Of a DNA stretch of 64,000 nt, positions 16,522-24,738 are shown piece by piece. The translations under genes were made by a program, and so were the position numbers. The notes under the pieces were generated by a model. The model did not search any database and was not told where the DNA came from. It saw only the letters and a list, made by a program, of their open reading frames with translations. The stretch covers positions 496,001 to 560,000 of the forward strand of contig CAVTYY010000004.1 in NCBI GenBank assembly GCA_963739045.1. Reading direction: 5' to 3'. This DNA is from Halobacillus_B sp963739045. Lineage in GTDB: Bacteria > Bacillota > Bacilli > Bacillales > Halobacillaceae. The stretch's first letter is position 1, and every line of letters starts with the position of its first letter.

Positions 16522-16565
16522 TCATAGCTATTGGAGTTATTTATAATTATTAATAGTAACTATGA
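16522..16565. promoter_or_regulatory. inverted repeat between the reductase gene and lysR
   Basis: TCATAGCTA (16522-16530) and TAACTATGA (16557-16565) form an imperfect inverted repeat in the divergent control region. This is a plausible site for the LysR protein. Confidence 0.35.
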
Positions 16566-16587
16566 ATTATTTTGATGGAGGAATAAG

Positions 16588-17460
16588 ATGGATCTTTCTT
16601 ACCTTTACACATTTAAAGAGGTTGTGAAATTCGGGAGCTACACAAAGACTGGAGAACAACTGGGTTATGCTCAGTCAAGTGTTACCACTCAGATTAAAAA
16701 GCTGGAAGAACATTATCAGGTGAAATTATTTGAAAGGGCAGGGCAGAGGATGAGGATGACTCATGCTGGGGAACAGCTTTATGATTATGTGAAGCAGGTT
16801 ACCCAGTTAATGGATGAAGCTGAGGAGAGAATCAGCCAAGGAGTAAATGCTGGGGGAATCTTACGTTTAGGCACGGTGGAATCTCTTGCCGCTTATTTCA
16901 TAACGCCCTACATCAAACAACTAAAATCCAAGCATCCAGACTTAAAGATTCAACTAGAATCAGGTCTCTGCCCTAACCTGAAACAAGGGGTATTGGAGAG
17001 GAGTTTCGATTTGGCTATCATGCTGGATCATCAAATTGAGCACCCTGATCTTACTTCAATACCGATTCGAAAAGAGAAAATGATCCTAGCCGTTCCACCT
17101 TCTCATGAATTAACAGGGCAGCCAATGATAAGTGTTTCACAGTTAAGAGAAGAAACACTCATTTTGACTGAAGAAGGCTGTGCCTATCGTGTTCTTTTAG
17201 AAAAGCTGCTCAGAGAAAACAGTATTCAGCCGAAGTCCATTATTTCTTTCACCAGTCTTGAAGCTATTAAGCAATGTGTGATCGACGGCCTGGGCGTCGC
17301 AGTTCTCCCTGAATTAACGGTGAGCAAAGAAATTAACAACGGCTCGCTTTCTGCTTTATCTTTTGATACAGAAGAAATGAATTTATTAATTCAAATGATT
17401 TTCTTAAAAAAGAAATGGCTTTCCCCTGTTATCAAACAATTTATGGGCATGCTTGTTTAA
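16588..17460 (+). CDS. LysR-family transcriptional regulator
   Basis: 290 residues. The N-terminal winged helix-turn-helix (YTFKEVVKFGSYTKTGEQLGYAQSSVTTQIKKLE, about 6-39) is typical, followed by the periplasmic-binding-like effector domain (about 90-285). LysR proteins usually control the divergent gene; here that is the flavodoxin-fold reductase. The effector cannot be deduced. The start ATG is preceded by TGGAGGA. The aldo-keto reductase gene downstream has its own ribosome binding site and may be a second target. Confidence 0.92.
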   Translation: MDLSYLYTFKEVVKFGSYTKTGEQLGYAQSSVTTQIKKLEEHYQVKLFERAGQRMRMTHAGEQLYDYVKQVTQLMDEAEERISQGVNAGGILRLGTVESLAAYFITPYIKQLKSKHPDLKIQLESGLCPNLKQGVLERSFDLAIMLDHQIEHPDLTSIPIRKEKMILAVPPSHELTGQPMISVSQLREETLILTEEGCAYRVLLEKLLRENSIQPKSIISFTSLEAIKQCVIDGLGVAVLPELTVSKEINNGSLSALSFDTEEMNLLIQMIFLKKKWLSPVIKQFMGMLV

Positions 17461-17554
17461 GTATAATCGATCACTGAGAACTGTACGGGAAGGTTTTCTG
17501 AAACTCTAGAGGTGGTATAGCTATATGTGAACTTTTCTAGAGAGGGATGAAATA

Positions 17555-18487
17555 ATGAAAAAACGTACAAATCTCGGCAAATCAGATATAGTGGTCAATC
17601 CAATTGGTCTTGGCACAAATGCTGTGGGGGGCCATAATATTTATCCGAACCTGGATGAAGACGCAGGTAAGAATGTAGTGAGAACTGCTTTAGAAAACGG
17701 GATGAACTTTCTAGACACGGCTTATATTTATGGACCTGAGCGTTCAGAAGAATTAGTTGGACAAGTGATGAAAGAATACGGAAGCAGAGATGAGATTGTG
17801 CTTGCAACCAAAGGGGCTCATGAATTCCACGGGGAAGAAGTTGTGTTTAACAATCATCCTTCTTTCTTAAAGGATGCGGTAGATAAAAGCTTGAAAAGGC
17901 TGCAAACGGATTATATTGATTTATTTTATATTCACTTTCCAGATGAAGATACACCTAAAGATGAAGCCGTAGGAGCACTTAAAGAATTGAAAGATCAGGG
18001 AAAGATTCGTTCGATAGGTGTTTCTAACTTCTCTATAGATCAACTTAAAGAAGCAAATAAAGATGGTTATGTTGATGTGCTTCAGTCTGAATATAATTTA
18101 TTTAAGCGAGATGCAGAAAAAGATCTGCTTCCTTACACTTCAGAAAATCACATTACCTTTGTTCCTTACTTTCCTTTAGCCTCAGGGTTATTAGCAGGGA
18201 AATATGACAAGAATTCTACATTTGATGATTTTCGCTCTAAAAACCCTTTATTCCAGGGAGAGGAATTCAAACGTAATTTAGAAAAAGTGGATCAAATTAG
18301 AGACATTGCAAATTCACAGGGAGTGGATGTTGCCCACGTAGTGCTCGCCTGGTACCTACATCAGGATTCCGTAGATGCTGTCATTCCTGGAGCAAAACGC
18401 CGGGAACAAGTGGTGGATAATTTAAAAACTCTGGATGTGGAATTATCTCAGGAAGAAGTACAAAAAATTTCTCAAGTATTTTCTTAA
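17555..18487 (+). CDS. iolS: aldo/keto reductase, IolS-like (AKR11 family)
   Basis: 310 residues forming a TIM barrel. The sequence begins LGKSDIVVNPIGLGTNAVGG, with the catalytic Asp-Tyr in FLDTAYIYGPERSEELVG (about 52-69), Lys in LATKGAHE (about 86) and His in YIHFPDE (about 127). The C-terminal NADP loop is VIPGAKRREQVVDN. The wording is very close to B. subtilis IolS (AKR11A), an NADPH-dependent reductase first found in the inositol operon but of unknown physiological substrate. No inositol genes are present here. Confidence 0.88.
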   Translation: MKKRTNLGKSDIVVNPIGLGTNAVGGHNIYPNLDEDAGKNVVRTALENGMNFLDTAYIYGPERSEELVGQVMKEYGSRDEIVLATKGAHEFHGEEVVFNNHPSFLKDAVDKSLKRLQTDYIDLFYIHFPDEDTPKDEAVGALKELKDQGKIRSIGVSNFSIDQLKEANKDGYVDVLQSEYNLFKRDAEKDLLPYTSENHITFVPYFPLASGLLAGKYDKNSTFDDFRSKNPLFQGEEFKRNLEKVDQIRDIANSQGVDVAHVVLAWYLHQDSVDAVIPGAKRREQVVDNLKTLDVELSQEEVQKISQVFS

Positions 18488-18565
18488 ATCAAGTAATTAG
18501 TTAAACGGCATTCTGTGGAATTAAAATTGTGCAGACAAAATACTAAATATGATGTTTTACTGGTG

Positions 18566-18600
18566 CCCGGGCGAATGTAAAGTCATTGGTCCGGGTTTTC
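18566..18600 (+). terminator. terminator after iolS
   Basis: CCCGGGCGAATG (18566-18577) pairs with CATTGGTCCGGG (18584-18595) with one mismatch and one wobble, followed by TTTTCC. Confidence 0.55.
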
Positions 18601-18788
18601 CTATGACCAATAGAAGTATTCCAATCCGACCTTCTACTTTAAGTGGTGCGGCTGACTTCCATTTTCCCGATGAAAATAAACGGACGGTTGATAGCAGACG
18701 GAGCCCATTTAGGTTTCACACTTTCGAAAAGTATTAATAAGGTATGATATCAACAAAAATTGCGGCATCCACAATGGAGAGTGATATC

Positions 18789-20216
18789 ATGCCAGCCATT
18801 ACTGGTGATTTTTATAGAAAGCGACTGGATTCCCTTCAATCAGAGGTTTGGATCGATGGAGATCAAGTGACAGGTAATATTTCTGAGCATCCAGCTTTCC
18901 GAGGAGTAATAAAAAGTCAATCCGAACTATACGATCTTCAGCACTCTTCAGGTCCACATATGACTTTCACCTCTGAAAACACAGGAAGTGAAATAGGGAC
19001 ATCTTTCTTGATTCCAACGTCCAAAGAAGATTTAAGGAAAAGAAGGAAAATGATTCAGCAATGGGCTGGCCACTCTGGCGGGTTAATGGGACGGAGTCCT
19101 GATTATATGAATACGGTGTTAGCAGCATTTGCAGCTTCAACAGACATACTTACCGGTCAACCCAATTGTTTCCCAGAGAATCTTCTTAAGTTTTATGACT
19201 TTGCAAGAGAGAATGATTTATCCTTCACCCATACATTTATTAATCCACAATCAAACCGATCAAAGCTTGCTTTCTTAGAAGAAGATGTAACAAATGCTAA
19301 AATAGTGGGACGGGATGAGAAAGGCTTAATCATTAAAGGGGCAAAACTCCTTGCCACACAGGGAGGAATTACCGACGAAATAATTGTCTTTTCTGCTCCG
19401 GGAGTGCAGGATAATTCTTTTGCTTACGCTTTTTCTATCCCAAGCAATACCCCTGGTTTAAAGTTTGTTTGCCGAGAAGCGTTTACTAGCAGTGATTCCA
19501 AGTTTAATTCTCCCCTTGCTTCAAGATTTGAAGAACTTGATAGTATTGTTATATTTGACGACGTTTGTGTGCCATGGGACCGAGTGTTCTTTCATGACAA
19601 CATACGAGTCGCGAATGACTTTTATATCAAAGGAAAATTTATTCCTTTCACGCTTCACCAAATTGTTTCCAGGCAGGCGGTTAAGACCGAACTAGTGCTG
19701 GGTGTCGCTCAAATGGTAGTAGACACGATTAATATAAGTGAGTATCAGCATGTACAGGGAAAGGTCACAGAAATTATTAAGGGGCTCGAAATGATCAATG
19801 CCCTGCTATTAAGTTCAGAAGAGCGGGCTGTTTCGGATAAGTCAGGGGTGTGCATTCCCAAAAGAGAACCACTATATGTGGCGGTTAATACCTTCCAGGA
19901 AGTGTACCCGCGTTTTATTGAGATCATCCAGTTGCTTTCAGCGAGTGGGATAGTTACGATTCCGACAGAAAAAGATTTTCAGTCACCCATAGGGAAAGAT
20001 CTTATTCACTATTTACAGGCCGTTGAATTGGACGGGAAAGAAAAAGTGAAGTTATTTAGATTGGCGTGGGATTTATGTTTAAGTTCCTTTGGCGGAAGAC
20101 AGACGCTCTATGAACGTTTCTTCTTTGGAGATCCGATCAGACTTTCTCAAACCATCTACCAAATTTATGATAAAACCGATTGTTTAAGCCTGGCGGAAAC
20201 CATGTTAAAAAGCTGA
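18789..20216 (+). CDS. hpaB: 4-hydroxyphenylacetate 3-hydroxylase family monooxygenase, oxygenase component
   Basis: 475 residues, the usual size of HpaB-type flavin monooxygenases, which use FADH2 supplied by a partner reductase to hydroxylate phenols. Seen are the start MPAITGDFYRKRLDSL, the flavin-pocket stretch HTFINPQSNRS (about 150), LATQGGITDEIIVF and FGGRQTLYERFFFGDP near the C-terminus. ATG 18789 is preferred because GGAGAG lies 7 bases upstream and the family begins there; an in-frame start at 18744 is less likely. No reductase gene is adjacent, although the FMN reductase at 15922 is 3 kb away. The exact substrate is unknown. Confidence 0.85.
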   Translation: MPAITGDFYRKRLDSLQSEVWIDGDQVTGNISEHPAFRGVIKSQSELYDLQHSSGPHMTFTSENTGSEIGTSFLIPTSKEDLRKRRKMIQQWAGHSGGLMGRSPDYMNTVLAAFAASTDILTGQPNCFPENLLKFYDFARENDLSFTHTFINPQSNRSKLAFLEEDVTNAKIVGRDEKGLIIKGAKLLATQGGITDEIIVFSAPGVQDNSFAYAFSIPSNTPGLKFVCREAFTSSDSKFNSPLASRFEELDSIVIFDDVCVPWDRVFFHDNIRVANDFYIKGKFIPFTLHQIVSRQAVKTELVLGVAQMVVDTINISEYQHVQGKVTEIIKGLEMINALLLSSEERAVSDKSGVCIPKREPLYVAVNTFQEVYPRFIEIIQLLSASGIVTIPTEKDFQSPIGKDLIHYLQAVELDGKEKVKLFRLAWDLCLSSFGGRQTLYERFFFGDPIRLSQTIYQIYDKTDCLSLAETMLKS

Positions 20217-20237
20217 CTCAAAGGAGTCAGCTTTTTT
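20207..20237 (+). terminator. terminator at the end of hpaB
   Basis: AAAAAGCTGACTC (20207-20219) pairs with GAGTCAGCTTTTT (20224-20236). It overlaps the last codons of hpaB and the end of the minus-strand small ORF, so it can serve both genes. Confidence 0.8.
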
Positions 20238-20370
20238 ATTTGTGGGTACTCTTTTTTGCTTCTTGCTCTAACTGTGATTTTGGCTGCTGATCTTGAATAT
20301 CTTCGCTTAAACCCTGAGGATTAACTGTCTTCGGGGTCTTCTTTTTATCTGCATTGCTCTTATGACTCAT
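20236..20370 (-). CDS. small hydrophilic protein, 44 residues, unknown
   Basis: A 44-codon frame starts at ATG 20370 behind a strong ribosome binding site (GGAGGTG on the minus strand, about 20377-20383) and ends at TAA 20236. The product is highly charged (Lys- and Gln-rich, opening MSHKSNADKKKTPK, ending KKSTHK), with no membrane segment. It is convergent to hpaB, sharing its terminator, and lies beside SASP and YozQ-like genes, so a spore-associated role is possible. I do not recognise the family. Confidence 0.6.
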   Translation of the reverse strand: MSHKSNADKKKTPKTVNPQGLSEDIQDQQPKSQLEQEAKKSTHK

Positions 20371-20522
20371 ATTCAGCACCTCCCCTATAAATAGTGTGCC
20401 AATCAACAGGTGAATTATCCATGATATCTATGGAAATACAGGGGGTAAACTGTCATCTTTGACTGGTTTAATCTAAGGTAAGTTGCAAAAGATAATAAAG
20501 AATATAGAGGAGGAAAGAATAA

Positions 20523-20750
20523 ATGAAAAACAATGATCGCAGAAATCATGCAGTTGATGCTAAACAAGGATTAGAAATTACGAAAGAACAAGTTTCGGAC
20601 ACCCTCACTGAAGGGACGTATGATGCTGAAATTGATTCTCTAGACGAAAACGGTTCTCTTATCTCTCATAGTGGTAAAGTTATTTCTGGAAATGGGAGCG
20701 GTGCAGCTGCCAGGAATGATGGAGGTGACCATGGTGAGCAGAAGAAATAA
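20523..20750 (+). CDS. YozQ-like DUF4025 protein
   Basis: 75 residues, soluble and acidic. The central block GLEITKEQVSDTLTEGTYDAEID (about 17-39) has the pattern that I recall for the DUF4025/YozQ family. Function is unknown. It begins at ATG with AGGAGG upstream. The last 20 bp overlap the start of the SASP gene in another frame, so the two are co-transcribed and perhaps translationally coupled. Confidence 0.65.
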   Translation: MKNNDRRNHAVDAKQGLEITKEQVSDTLTEGTYDAEIDSLDENGSLISHSGKVISGNGSGAAARNDGGDHGEQKK

Positions 20751-20988
20751 AATTCTTGTGCCTGAAGCGAGACAAGGTTTAGATGAATTAAAGGCACAAT
20801 TGACCAATCAGCAAAGACCTGAAGAAGCAAAGTATGAAATCGCTAAAGAAAAAGGCATCCCTCTCAAAAGAGGTTACAACGGGCAGCTGACATCAAAGGA
20901 AGCGGGAGAAATTGGTGGAAACATTGGCGGGAGTATGGTGCGTGAATTAATCAAAAGAGCAGAACAGCAATTGAAGGATCGGCAGTAA
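20731..20988 (+). CDS. alpha/beta-type small acid-soluble spore protein
   Basis: 85 residues from ATG 20731. GTG 20734 is an equally possible start, better spaced from the strong GGAGGTGA at 20721-20728. SASPs of this type coat and protect DNA in the spore core and are degraded by the GPR protease on germination. Both signatures are present: the GPR region KYEIAKEKGIPL (about 43-54, less canonical than the common EIASEFGV) and the DNA-binding block GGNIGGSMVRELI (about 66-78). It overlaps the end of the YozQ-like gene by 20 bp. Confidence 0.9.
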   Translation: MVSRRNKILVPEARQGLDELKAQLTNQQRPEEAKYEIAKEKGIPLKRGYNGQLTSKEAGEIGGNIGGSMVRELIKRAEQQLKDRQ

Positions 20989-21170
20989 CTATGGCTCACC
21001 CACTTGCGTTTTTTATTTTCCAATAATTTTATCCGTTCAATCGCTTGGACTTTACTTCTAAGATTCTAATCTAATCCCTGCCTAATATTGGTGCGGATTT
21101 CTACAGAAGGAAGTTTGATTCCAGTATAAGGCGGGAACTGCCGTTAAAAAGGGAAAGGTGGTTAGATAGA

Positions 21171-21410
21171 ATGAGTTCAAGTCGATTAAGCGAAGTAGAA
21201 GTAGGCCGAAATTACTCCGCTAAAGAATTAGATAGTTTTGTGTCAACAACAGATGTGGTTCTTATTTCAAATAATGAATCACAGCTATTTTCAGAACCGG
21301 AACGAGAATATAAAGTGACCCAGTCTTTTAATGGTTTCTTTGAACATTCTTCAGAAGATGGAGAGAAATACTTCCGAGAGAAGAAAACTGTGGTAGTAGA
21401 AAAAGTATAA
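21171..21410 (+). CDS. hypothetical protein, 79 residues
   Basis: Not recognised. Soluble, acidic, without signal peptide or membrane helix. It starts at ATG 21171 with AAAGGTGG upstream and is followed by a clear terminator, so it is probably a real single gene. It sits in a run of small, likely stress- or sporulation-related genes. Confidence 0.6.
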   Translation: MSSSRLSEVEVGRNYSAKELDSFVSTTDVVLISNNESQLFSEPEREYKVTQSFNGFFEHSSEDGEKYFREKKTVVVEKV

Positions 21411-21421
21411 CTTATTCATAT

Positions 21422-21459
21422 CCCCCAGTGCTATCACTTTAGATGGACCTGGGGGTTAT
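21422..21459 (+). terminator. terminator after the 79-residue hypothetical gene
   Basis: CCCCCAG (21422-21428) pairs with CTGGGGG (21449-21455), then TTATTTA. Confidence 0.6.
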
Positions 21460-21550
21460 TTATGGAAAATAATAGCTGGATGAGGATATAACAAGATAAA
21501 GGGTAATCGCATAACTACATTTCATCGTATAAAGGAAGGAATTAAAGTTT

Positions 21551-22165
21551 ATGTTTAAAAAATTAGCTTCAGATGCATTAGGTCTTAGTGAGGTTGGCAG
21601 TGTCGTTTCTCCTGAGGACTACGACAAAGTAGATGCGGATGATTATGTTATGCACGAAGACGGGGAAAAAATTTACTTCCTCATTAAATCAAAGGCAGAT
21701 GAGTACTGCTTTACGAACCAATCCTTGATTCACGTAGACGGTGACAGTGCGGCAAGTAAGAAAAGAACGCTTAGAAGATATCCATACAACACTCATCATT
21801 TCTCTGGCGTTGAGCTCGAAACTGCTGGAACAATTGACTTGGATATTGAAATCAAGTTCCATCTCGGTGGAGTACAATTTGATATTGATGTTCATAAAAA
21901 ATACATCGAGGATCTAAAAGATCTTTATAAAAGCTTGTTAAAAATAGCAGAAATCACTTTAGAAAATGAAACATTCACGAGCTATGCTCAACAAAGTCTT
22001 CAATACGCATCTGACACTTTACTGCACAGCCGCAGTCAGGAAAGAAATATTGCCAATGAATTTAAACAAATCAATGAAACAGCATTTGACTGGCTGGTCC
22101 ATACAAAAGCCGAATTTCAAATCAAGGATTTTGGATATATTTTCGAGCAATTTATTAAAGAATAA
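21551..22165 (+). CDS. yvbH: YvbH-like PH-domain protein
   Basis: 204 residues. The N-terminal part (about 5-120) matches the bacterial PH domain of B. subtilis YvbH (MFKKLASDALGLSEVG, DDYVMHEDGEKIYFLIKSK, LRRYPYNTHHFSGVELETAG). The C-terminal part (about 135-204) is the helical YvbH oligomerisation region. The protein is cytosolic, with no membrane helix. Function is not established. It is monocistronic. Confidence 0.88.
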   Translation: MFKKLASDALGLSEVGSVVSPEDYDKVDADDYVMHEDGEKIYFLIKSKADEYCFTNQSLIHVDGDSAASKKRTLRRYPYNTHHFSGVELETAGTIDLDIEIKFHLGGVQFDIDVHKKYIEDLKDLYKSLLKIAEITLENETFTSYAQQSLQYASDTLLHSRSQERNIANEFKQINETAFDWLVHTKAEFQIKDFGYIFEQFIKE

Positions 22166-22220
22166 AGACAAGAAAGGCAGGATGCTCAGTCCGCCTGCGA
22201 GAGCTGTATAGTTCAATTGA

Positions 22221-22257
22221 ACAACCCGAACCATAATAAATCATTGGTTCGGGTTGT
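22221..22257 (+). terminator. terminator after yvbH (CCCGAACC type)
   Basis: ACAACCCGAACCA (22221-22233) pairs perfectly with TGGTTCGGGTTGT (22245-22257). The core is shared with three other terminators in the window. Confidence 0.75.
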
Positions 22258-22380
22258 TTGGTGGTCTGCTTATTTTGTTATTTTAGTAAAGCATTATAAA
22301 AAAATTGTAATTTATGGGTGGAATATTTCCTTTGTTAATACAGACACTAATCTTGTCTAAGTACAAAGGAGGGACTTCCA

Positions 22381-22578
22381 ATGGGAAGAGATGAACATCG
22401 TCATTCAAAAGGTAAAAAGAAATATAATTTACCACAAACTCCTAAGGATCAGAAGCATCCTGGAATAGATGTTGAGTTTTCTTCACAGCTAGCCGACGAA
22501 GAGGATTGGAAAGCAATCGAGAGAGCACAAGCTGCCGACCTTCGTGCGCATAGTAAGAATAATAATCGAAACAGATAA
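22381..22578 (+). CDS. YfhD-like small protein
   Basis: 65 residues, very hydrophilic. MGRDEHRHSKGKKK at the start, LPQTPKDQKHPGIDVEFS (about 23-40) and ADLRAHSKN near the end follow the YfhD family pattern as I recall it. YfhD is a small Bacillus protein of unknown function. The start ATG has AAAGGAGGG upstream. Confidence 0.75.
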   Translation: MGRDEHRHSKGKKKYNLPQTPKDQKHPGIDVEFSSQLADEEDWKAIERAQAADLRAHSKNNNRNR

Positions 22579-22591
22579 CCTCCAATAGACG

Positions 22592-22628
22592 TCCATCCCA
22601 GATCATTAACTGACTGGGATGGATTATT
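22592..22628 (+). terminator. hairpin after the YfhD-like gene
   Basis: TCCATCCCAG (22592-22601) pairs with CTGGGATGGA (22614-22623), then TTATTAG. The T-tract is weak. Confidence 0.5.
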
Positions 22629-22670
22629 AGTAAAATGTGCAGAATGATTTTTTTGTACAGTTTAAATTGT

Positions 22671-22698
22671 TTGAACTTGAATTTATTTATGCTATAAT
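22671..22698 (+). promoter_or_regulatory. promoter of the glycine-betaine-binding protein gene
   Basis: TTGAAC (22671-22676), 16 bp spacing, then a perfect TATAAT (22693-22698). Confidence 0.6.
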
Positions 22699-22759
22699 AC
22701 TGAAATGTGACTAGGTCGAAAGTTTAATACTTAATAAAATTCTTTAAGGAGGACATCAC

Positions 22760-23665
22760 ATGAAAAACTTAAGAAAATGGATTCCTGCAGTGTTTTTAGG
22801 AGCACTGCTGGTATTGGCTGCCTGTGGTAATTCTGACTCAGGCGATTCAGAAAGCAGTGGTGACAGTGGAAGCTCAGACAACGGCGGAGATAAAGGTACT
22901 GTAAGCATTGGTATGAATAACTGGGCTGAGAACGTAGCAGTATCAAACATGTGGAAGTTAGTGCTTGAGGATAAAGGCTACGATGTAGAATTGAAAAAAG
23001 TGGAGAAAGGCTTCTTATATGAAGCATTATCCTCTGGTGATCTTGACATAGGAATGGAAATTTGGCTGCCTAACACAGATAAATCATTTTATGAGAAATA
23101 CAAGGATGATATTGACTGGCGTGAGGATTGGTATGAAGGCACCACACTAGGTCTAGTAGTTCCTACTTACATGAAAGATATTAATTCAATTGAAGACCTT
23201 AAAACGACAGACAAATTTAAAGACAAAAAAATCATTGGAATTGATGCAGGTTCAAGTATCATGGCTCTTACTGAGAAAGCCGTTAAAGAGTATGATCTGG
23301 ATTATGAATTAGCCGCATCTTCTGGTCCAACCATGACTGCCGAGCTGCAGAATTCTATTGAAGATAAGAAACCAGTACTTGTAACCCTTTGGAAGCCGCA
23401 CTGGGCATTTGCTGATATGGACCTTAAATTCTTAGACGACCCTAAAAATGTTTATGGTGATAACGAAAATATTTCTTATGCAGCGCGTAAAGGCTTAAAA
23501 GATGATAATCCTGAAGTCGTTAAATGGTTTGATACATTTAAGATGAATGATGATCAATTAGGAGGTCTAATGGGTGACGTTAACGAAGCTGATTCAGCTG
23601 AAGAAGGCGCCCAAAAATGGATCGATGAACATCAGGATCTAATCGACGAATGGACGAAAGAATAG
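22760..23665 (+). CDS. opuAC: glycine betaine/proline ABC transporter substrate-binding lipoprotein (OpuAC-like)
   Basis: 301 residues. A lipoprotein signal ends in LAAC (Cys22), then a Ser/Gly/Asp-rich linker (about 23-45). The OpuAC-type binding domain follows (VSIGMNNWAENVAVSNMWK; GDLDIGMEIWLPNTDK; LVTLWKPHWAFA) with aromatic residues suited to a quaternary-ammonium cage. Family members deliver betaine to an osmoregulated importer. Unusually there is no ATPase or permease gene nearby; it has its own promoter and terminator, so it must work with a transporter encoded elsewhere or as an extra receptor. Confidence 0.92.
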   Translation: MKNLRKWIPAVFLGALLVLAACGNSDSGDSESSGDSGSSDNGGDKGTVSIGMNNWAENVAVSNMWKLVLEDKGYDVELKKVEKGFLYEALSSGDLDIGMEIWLPNTDKSFYEKYKDDIDWREDWYEGTTLGLVVPTYMKDINSIEDLKTTDKFKDKKIIGIDAGSSIMALTEKAVKEYDLDYELAASSGPTMTAELQNSIEDKKPVLVTLWKPHWAFADMDLKFLDDPKNVYGDNENISYAARKGLKDDNPEVVKWFDTFKMNDDQLGGLMGDVNEADSAEEGAQKWIDEHQDLIDEWTKE

Positions 23666-23679
23666 TTATCCATTTGCTA

Positions 23680-23718
23680 AAAACCCGAACCAGTATTTTG
23701 CTGGTTCGGGTTTTTTTT
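23680..23718 (+). terminator. terminator after opuAC (CCCGAACC type)
   Basis: AAAACCCGAACCAG (23680-23693) pairs perfectly with CTGGTTCGGGTTTT (23701-23714), then TTTT. Confidence 0.9.
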
Positions 23719-23874
23719 GTTTAACTGGAGCTCCGTTATTCTCTGCTTGGTCATGTGATGTCTTAACAAATATGTTTTTGTGGAATTTTAATTTTGAAGT
23801 TTAACGATTATAAATTCCGGAAACATATTATGTAGAAATAATTTTAGAGAAGAAAAAGGAGTCGATGTTCGATT

Positions 23875-24684
23875 ATGGATATGAATAAAGAAATCAAAAA
23901 ACTAGAACAAATTCACTTAGAAAAACCACAGCGTGTGTTCACCATGTATTTAAACACCGACCCTTCTGACCCTGACCAGCAAGGCGGAGAATGGAAAATA
24001 CATTTAAAAAATGGATTAAATAATTTTGAATCTTATTTACAAGAAGACGGAGACTCAGATGAAAAGAGAAACTTCTGGGCGGTAAAAGAAAAGGTCCAAA
24101 ATTTTGTAGAAGAAAATGAACAGCATTTCGCAAAAAGTGTGGTTATATTTGCCACTGCAGATGAATCCGTTTGGTTTGCCGAGCGGTTCCAAATGCCTGT
24201 AAGAAGCGAATTTTATTGGGAAGAGAGTCCTGTTCTTGATCAATTAAAAGAAATGCATCAGTCTTTTCCTAAAACAGGCATTATCCTGACTCAGAAAAAC
24301 CATATAAAGCTTATTGATGCGGAGCTTGGTTCATTGAATGATACGCAGGTATTAGAACTGGATCTGGACACTGAGGATTGGAAACAGCACCAAGGTCCTC
24401 ATAGTGCTGAAGCTTCCATGGGTTCTGGCGGAGCAAAAAGCTCCAAGCAGGATAAATTTAACGAGCGCTTTGAAGCTAATCGATATCGCTGGTATAAAAG
24501 TATAGCTCCAAAAATTGATAAATTGGCTAAGGAATATGGCTGGGAGCGCTTTTATTTAGTAGGTGATAAAGAGGAACTTAAAGATCTGCAGGAAAACATG
24601 AATAAACAAGCGGACGAATTTATTAATAAAAACCTTCTTGATCATGAAGAAATGCATGTGATCGAAGAAGTCGTATCTTCCTAA
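23875..24684 (+). CDS. VLRF1-family release-factor-like protein
   Basis: 269 residues, soluble. The architecture matches the bacterial aeRF1-type (baeRF/VLRF1) proteins described by comparative genomics as relatives of archaeal/eukaryotic release factor 1. A central domain with VIFATADESVWFAERFQMP (about 87-105) leads to the loop MGSGGAKSSKQDKF (about 182-195), then RYRWYKSIAPKID. These proteins are proposed to act in ribosome rescue or peptidyl-tRNA release; experimental evidence is scant. The assigned start is ATG 23875; AAGGAG is unusually far upstream (13 bases), so ATG 23881 cannot be excluded. Confidence 0.75.
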   Translation: MDMNKEIKKLEQIHLEKPQRVFTMYLNTDPSDPDQQGGEWKIHLKNGLNNFESYLQEDGDSDEKRNFWAVKEKVQNFVEENEQHFAKSVVIFATADESVWFAERFQMPVRSEFYWEESPVLDQLKEMHQSFPKTGIILTQKNHIKLIDAELGSLNDTQVLELDLDTEDWKQHQGPHSAEASMGSGGAKSSKQDKFNERFEANRYRWYKSIAPKIDKLAKEYGWERFYLVGDKEELKDLQENMNKQADEFINKNLLDHEEMHVIEEVVSS

Positions 24685-24702
24685 AGAATAATCATTAATT
24701 TG

Positions 24703-24738
24703 AAGTGGTGCAGAGATAAAGTCTCTGCACCACTTTTA
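24703..24738 (+). terminator. terminator after the VLRF1-like gene
   Basis: AAGTGGTGCAGAGA (24703-24716) pairs perfectly with TCTCTGCACCACTT (24722-24735), then TT. Confidence 0.8.

Noticed and set aside
18549..18737. 62-codon frame between iolS and hpaB
   Set aside because: It contains the iolS terminator hairpin and has no suitable ribosome binding site.
23875..24684. Reading the VLRF1-like protein as a stress or host-attachment-type protein
   Set aside because: The loop and the RYRWYKSIAPKID stretch fit the aeRF1-like release-factor group better.
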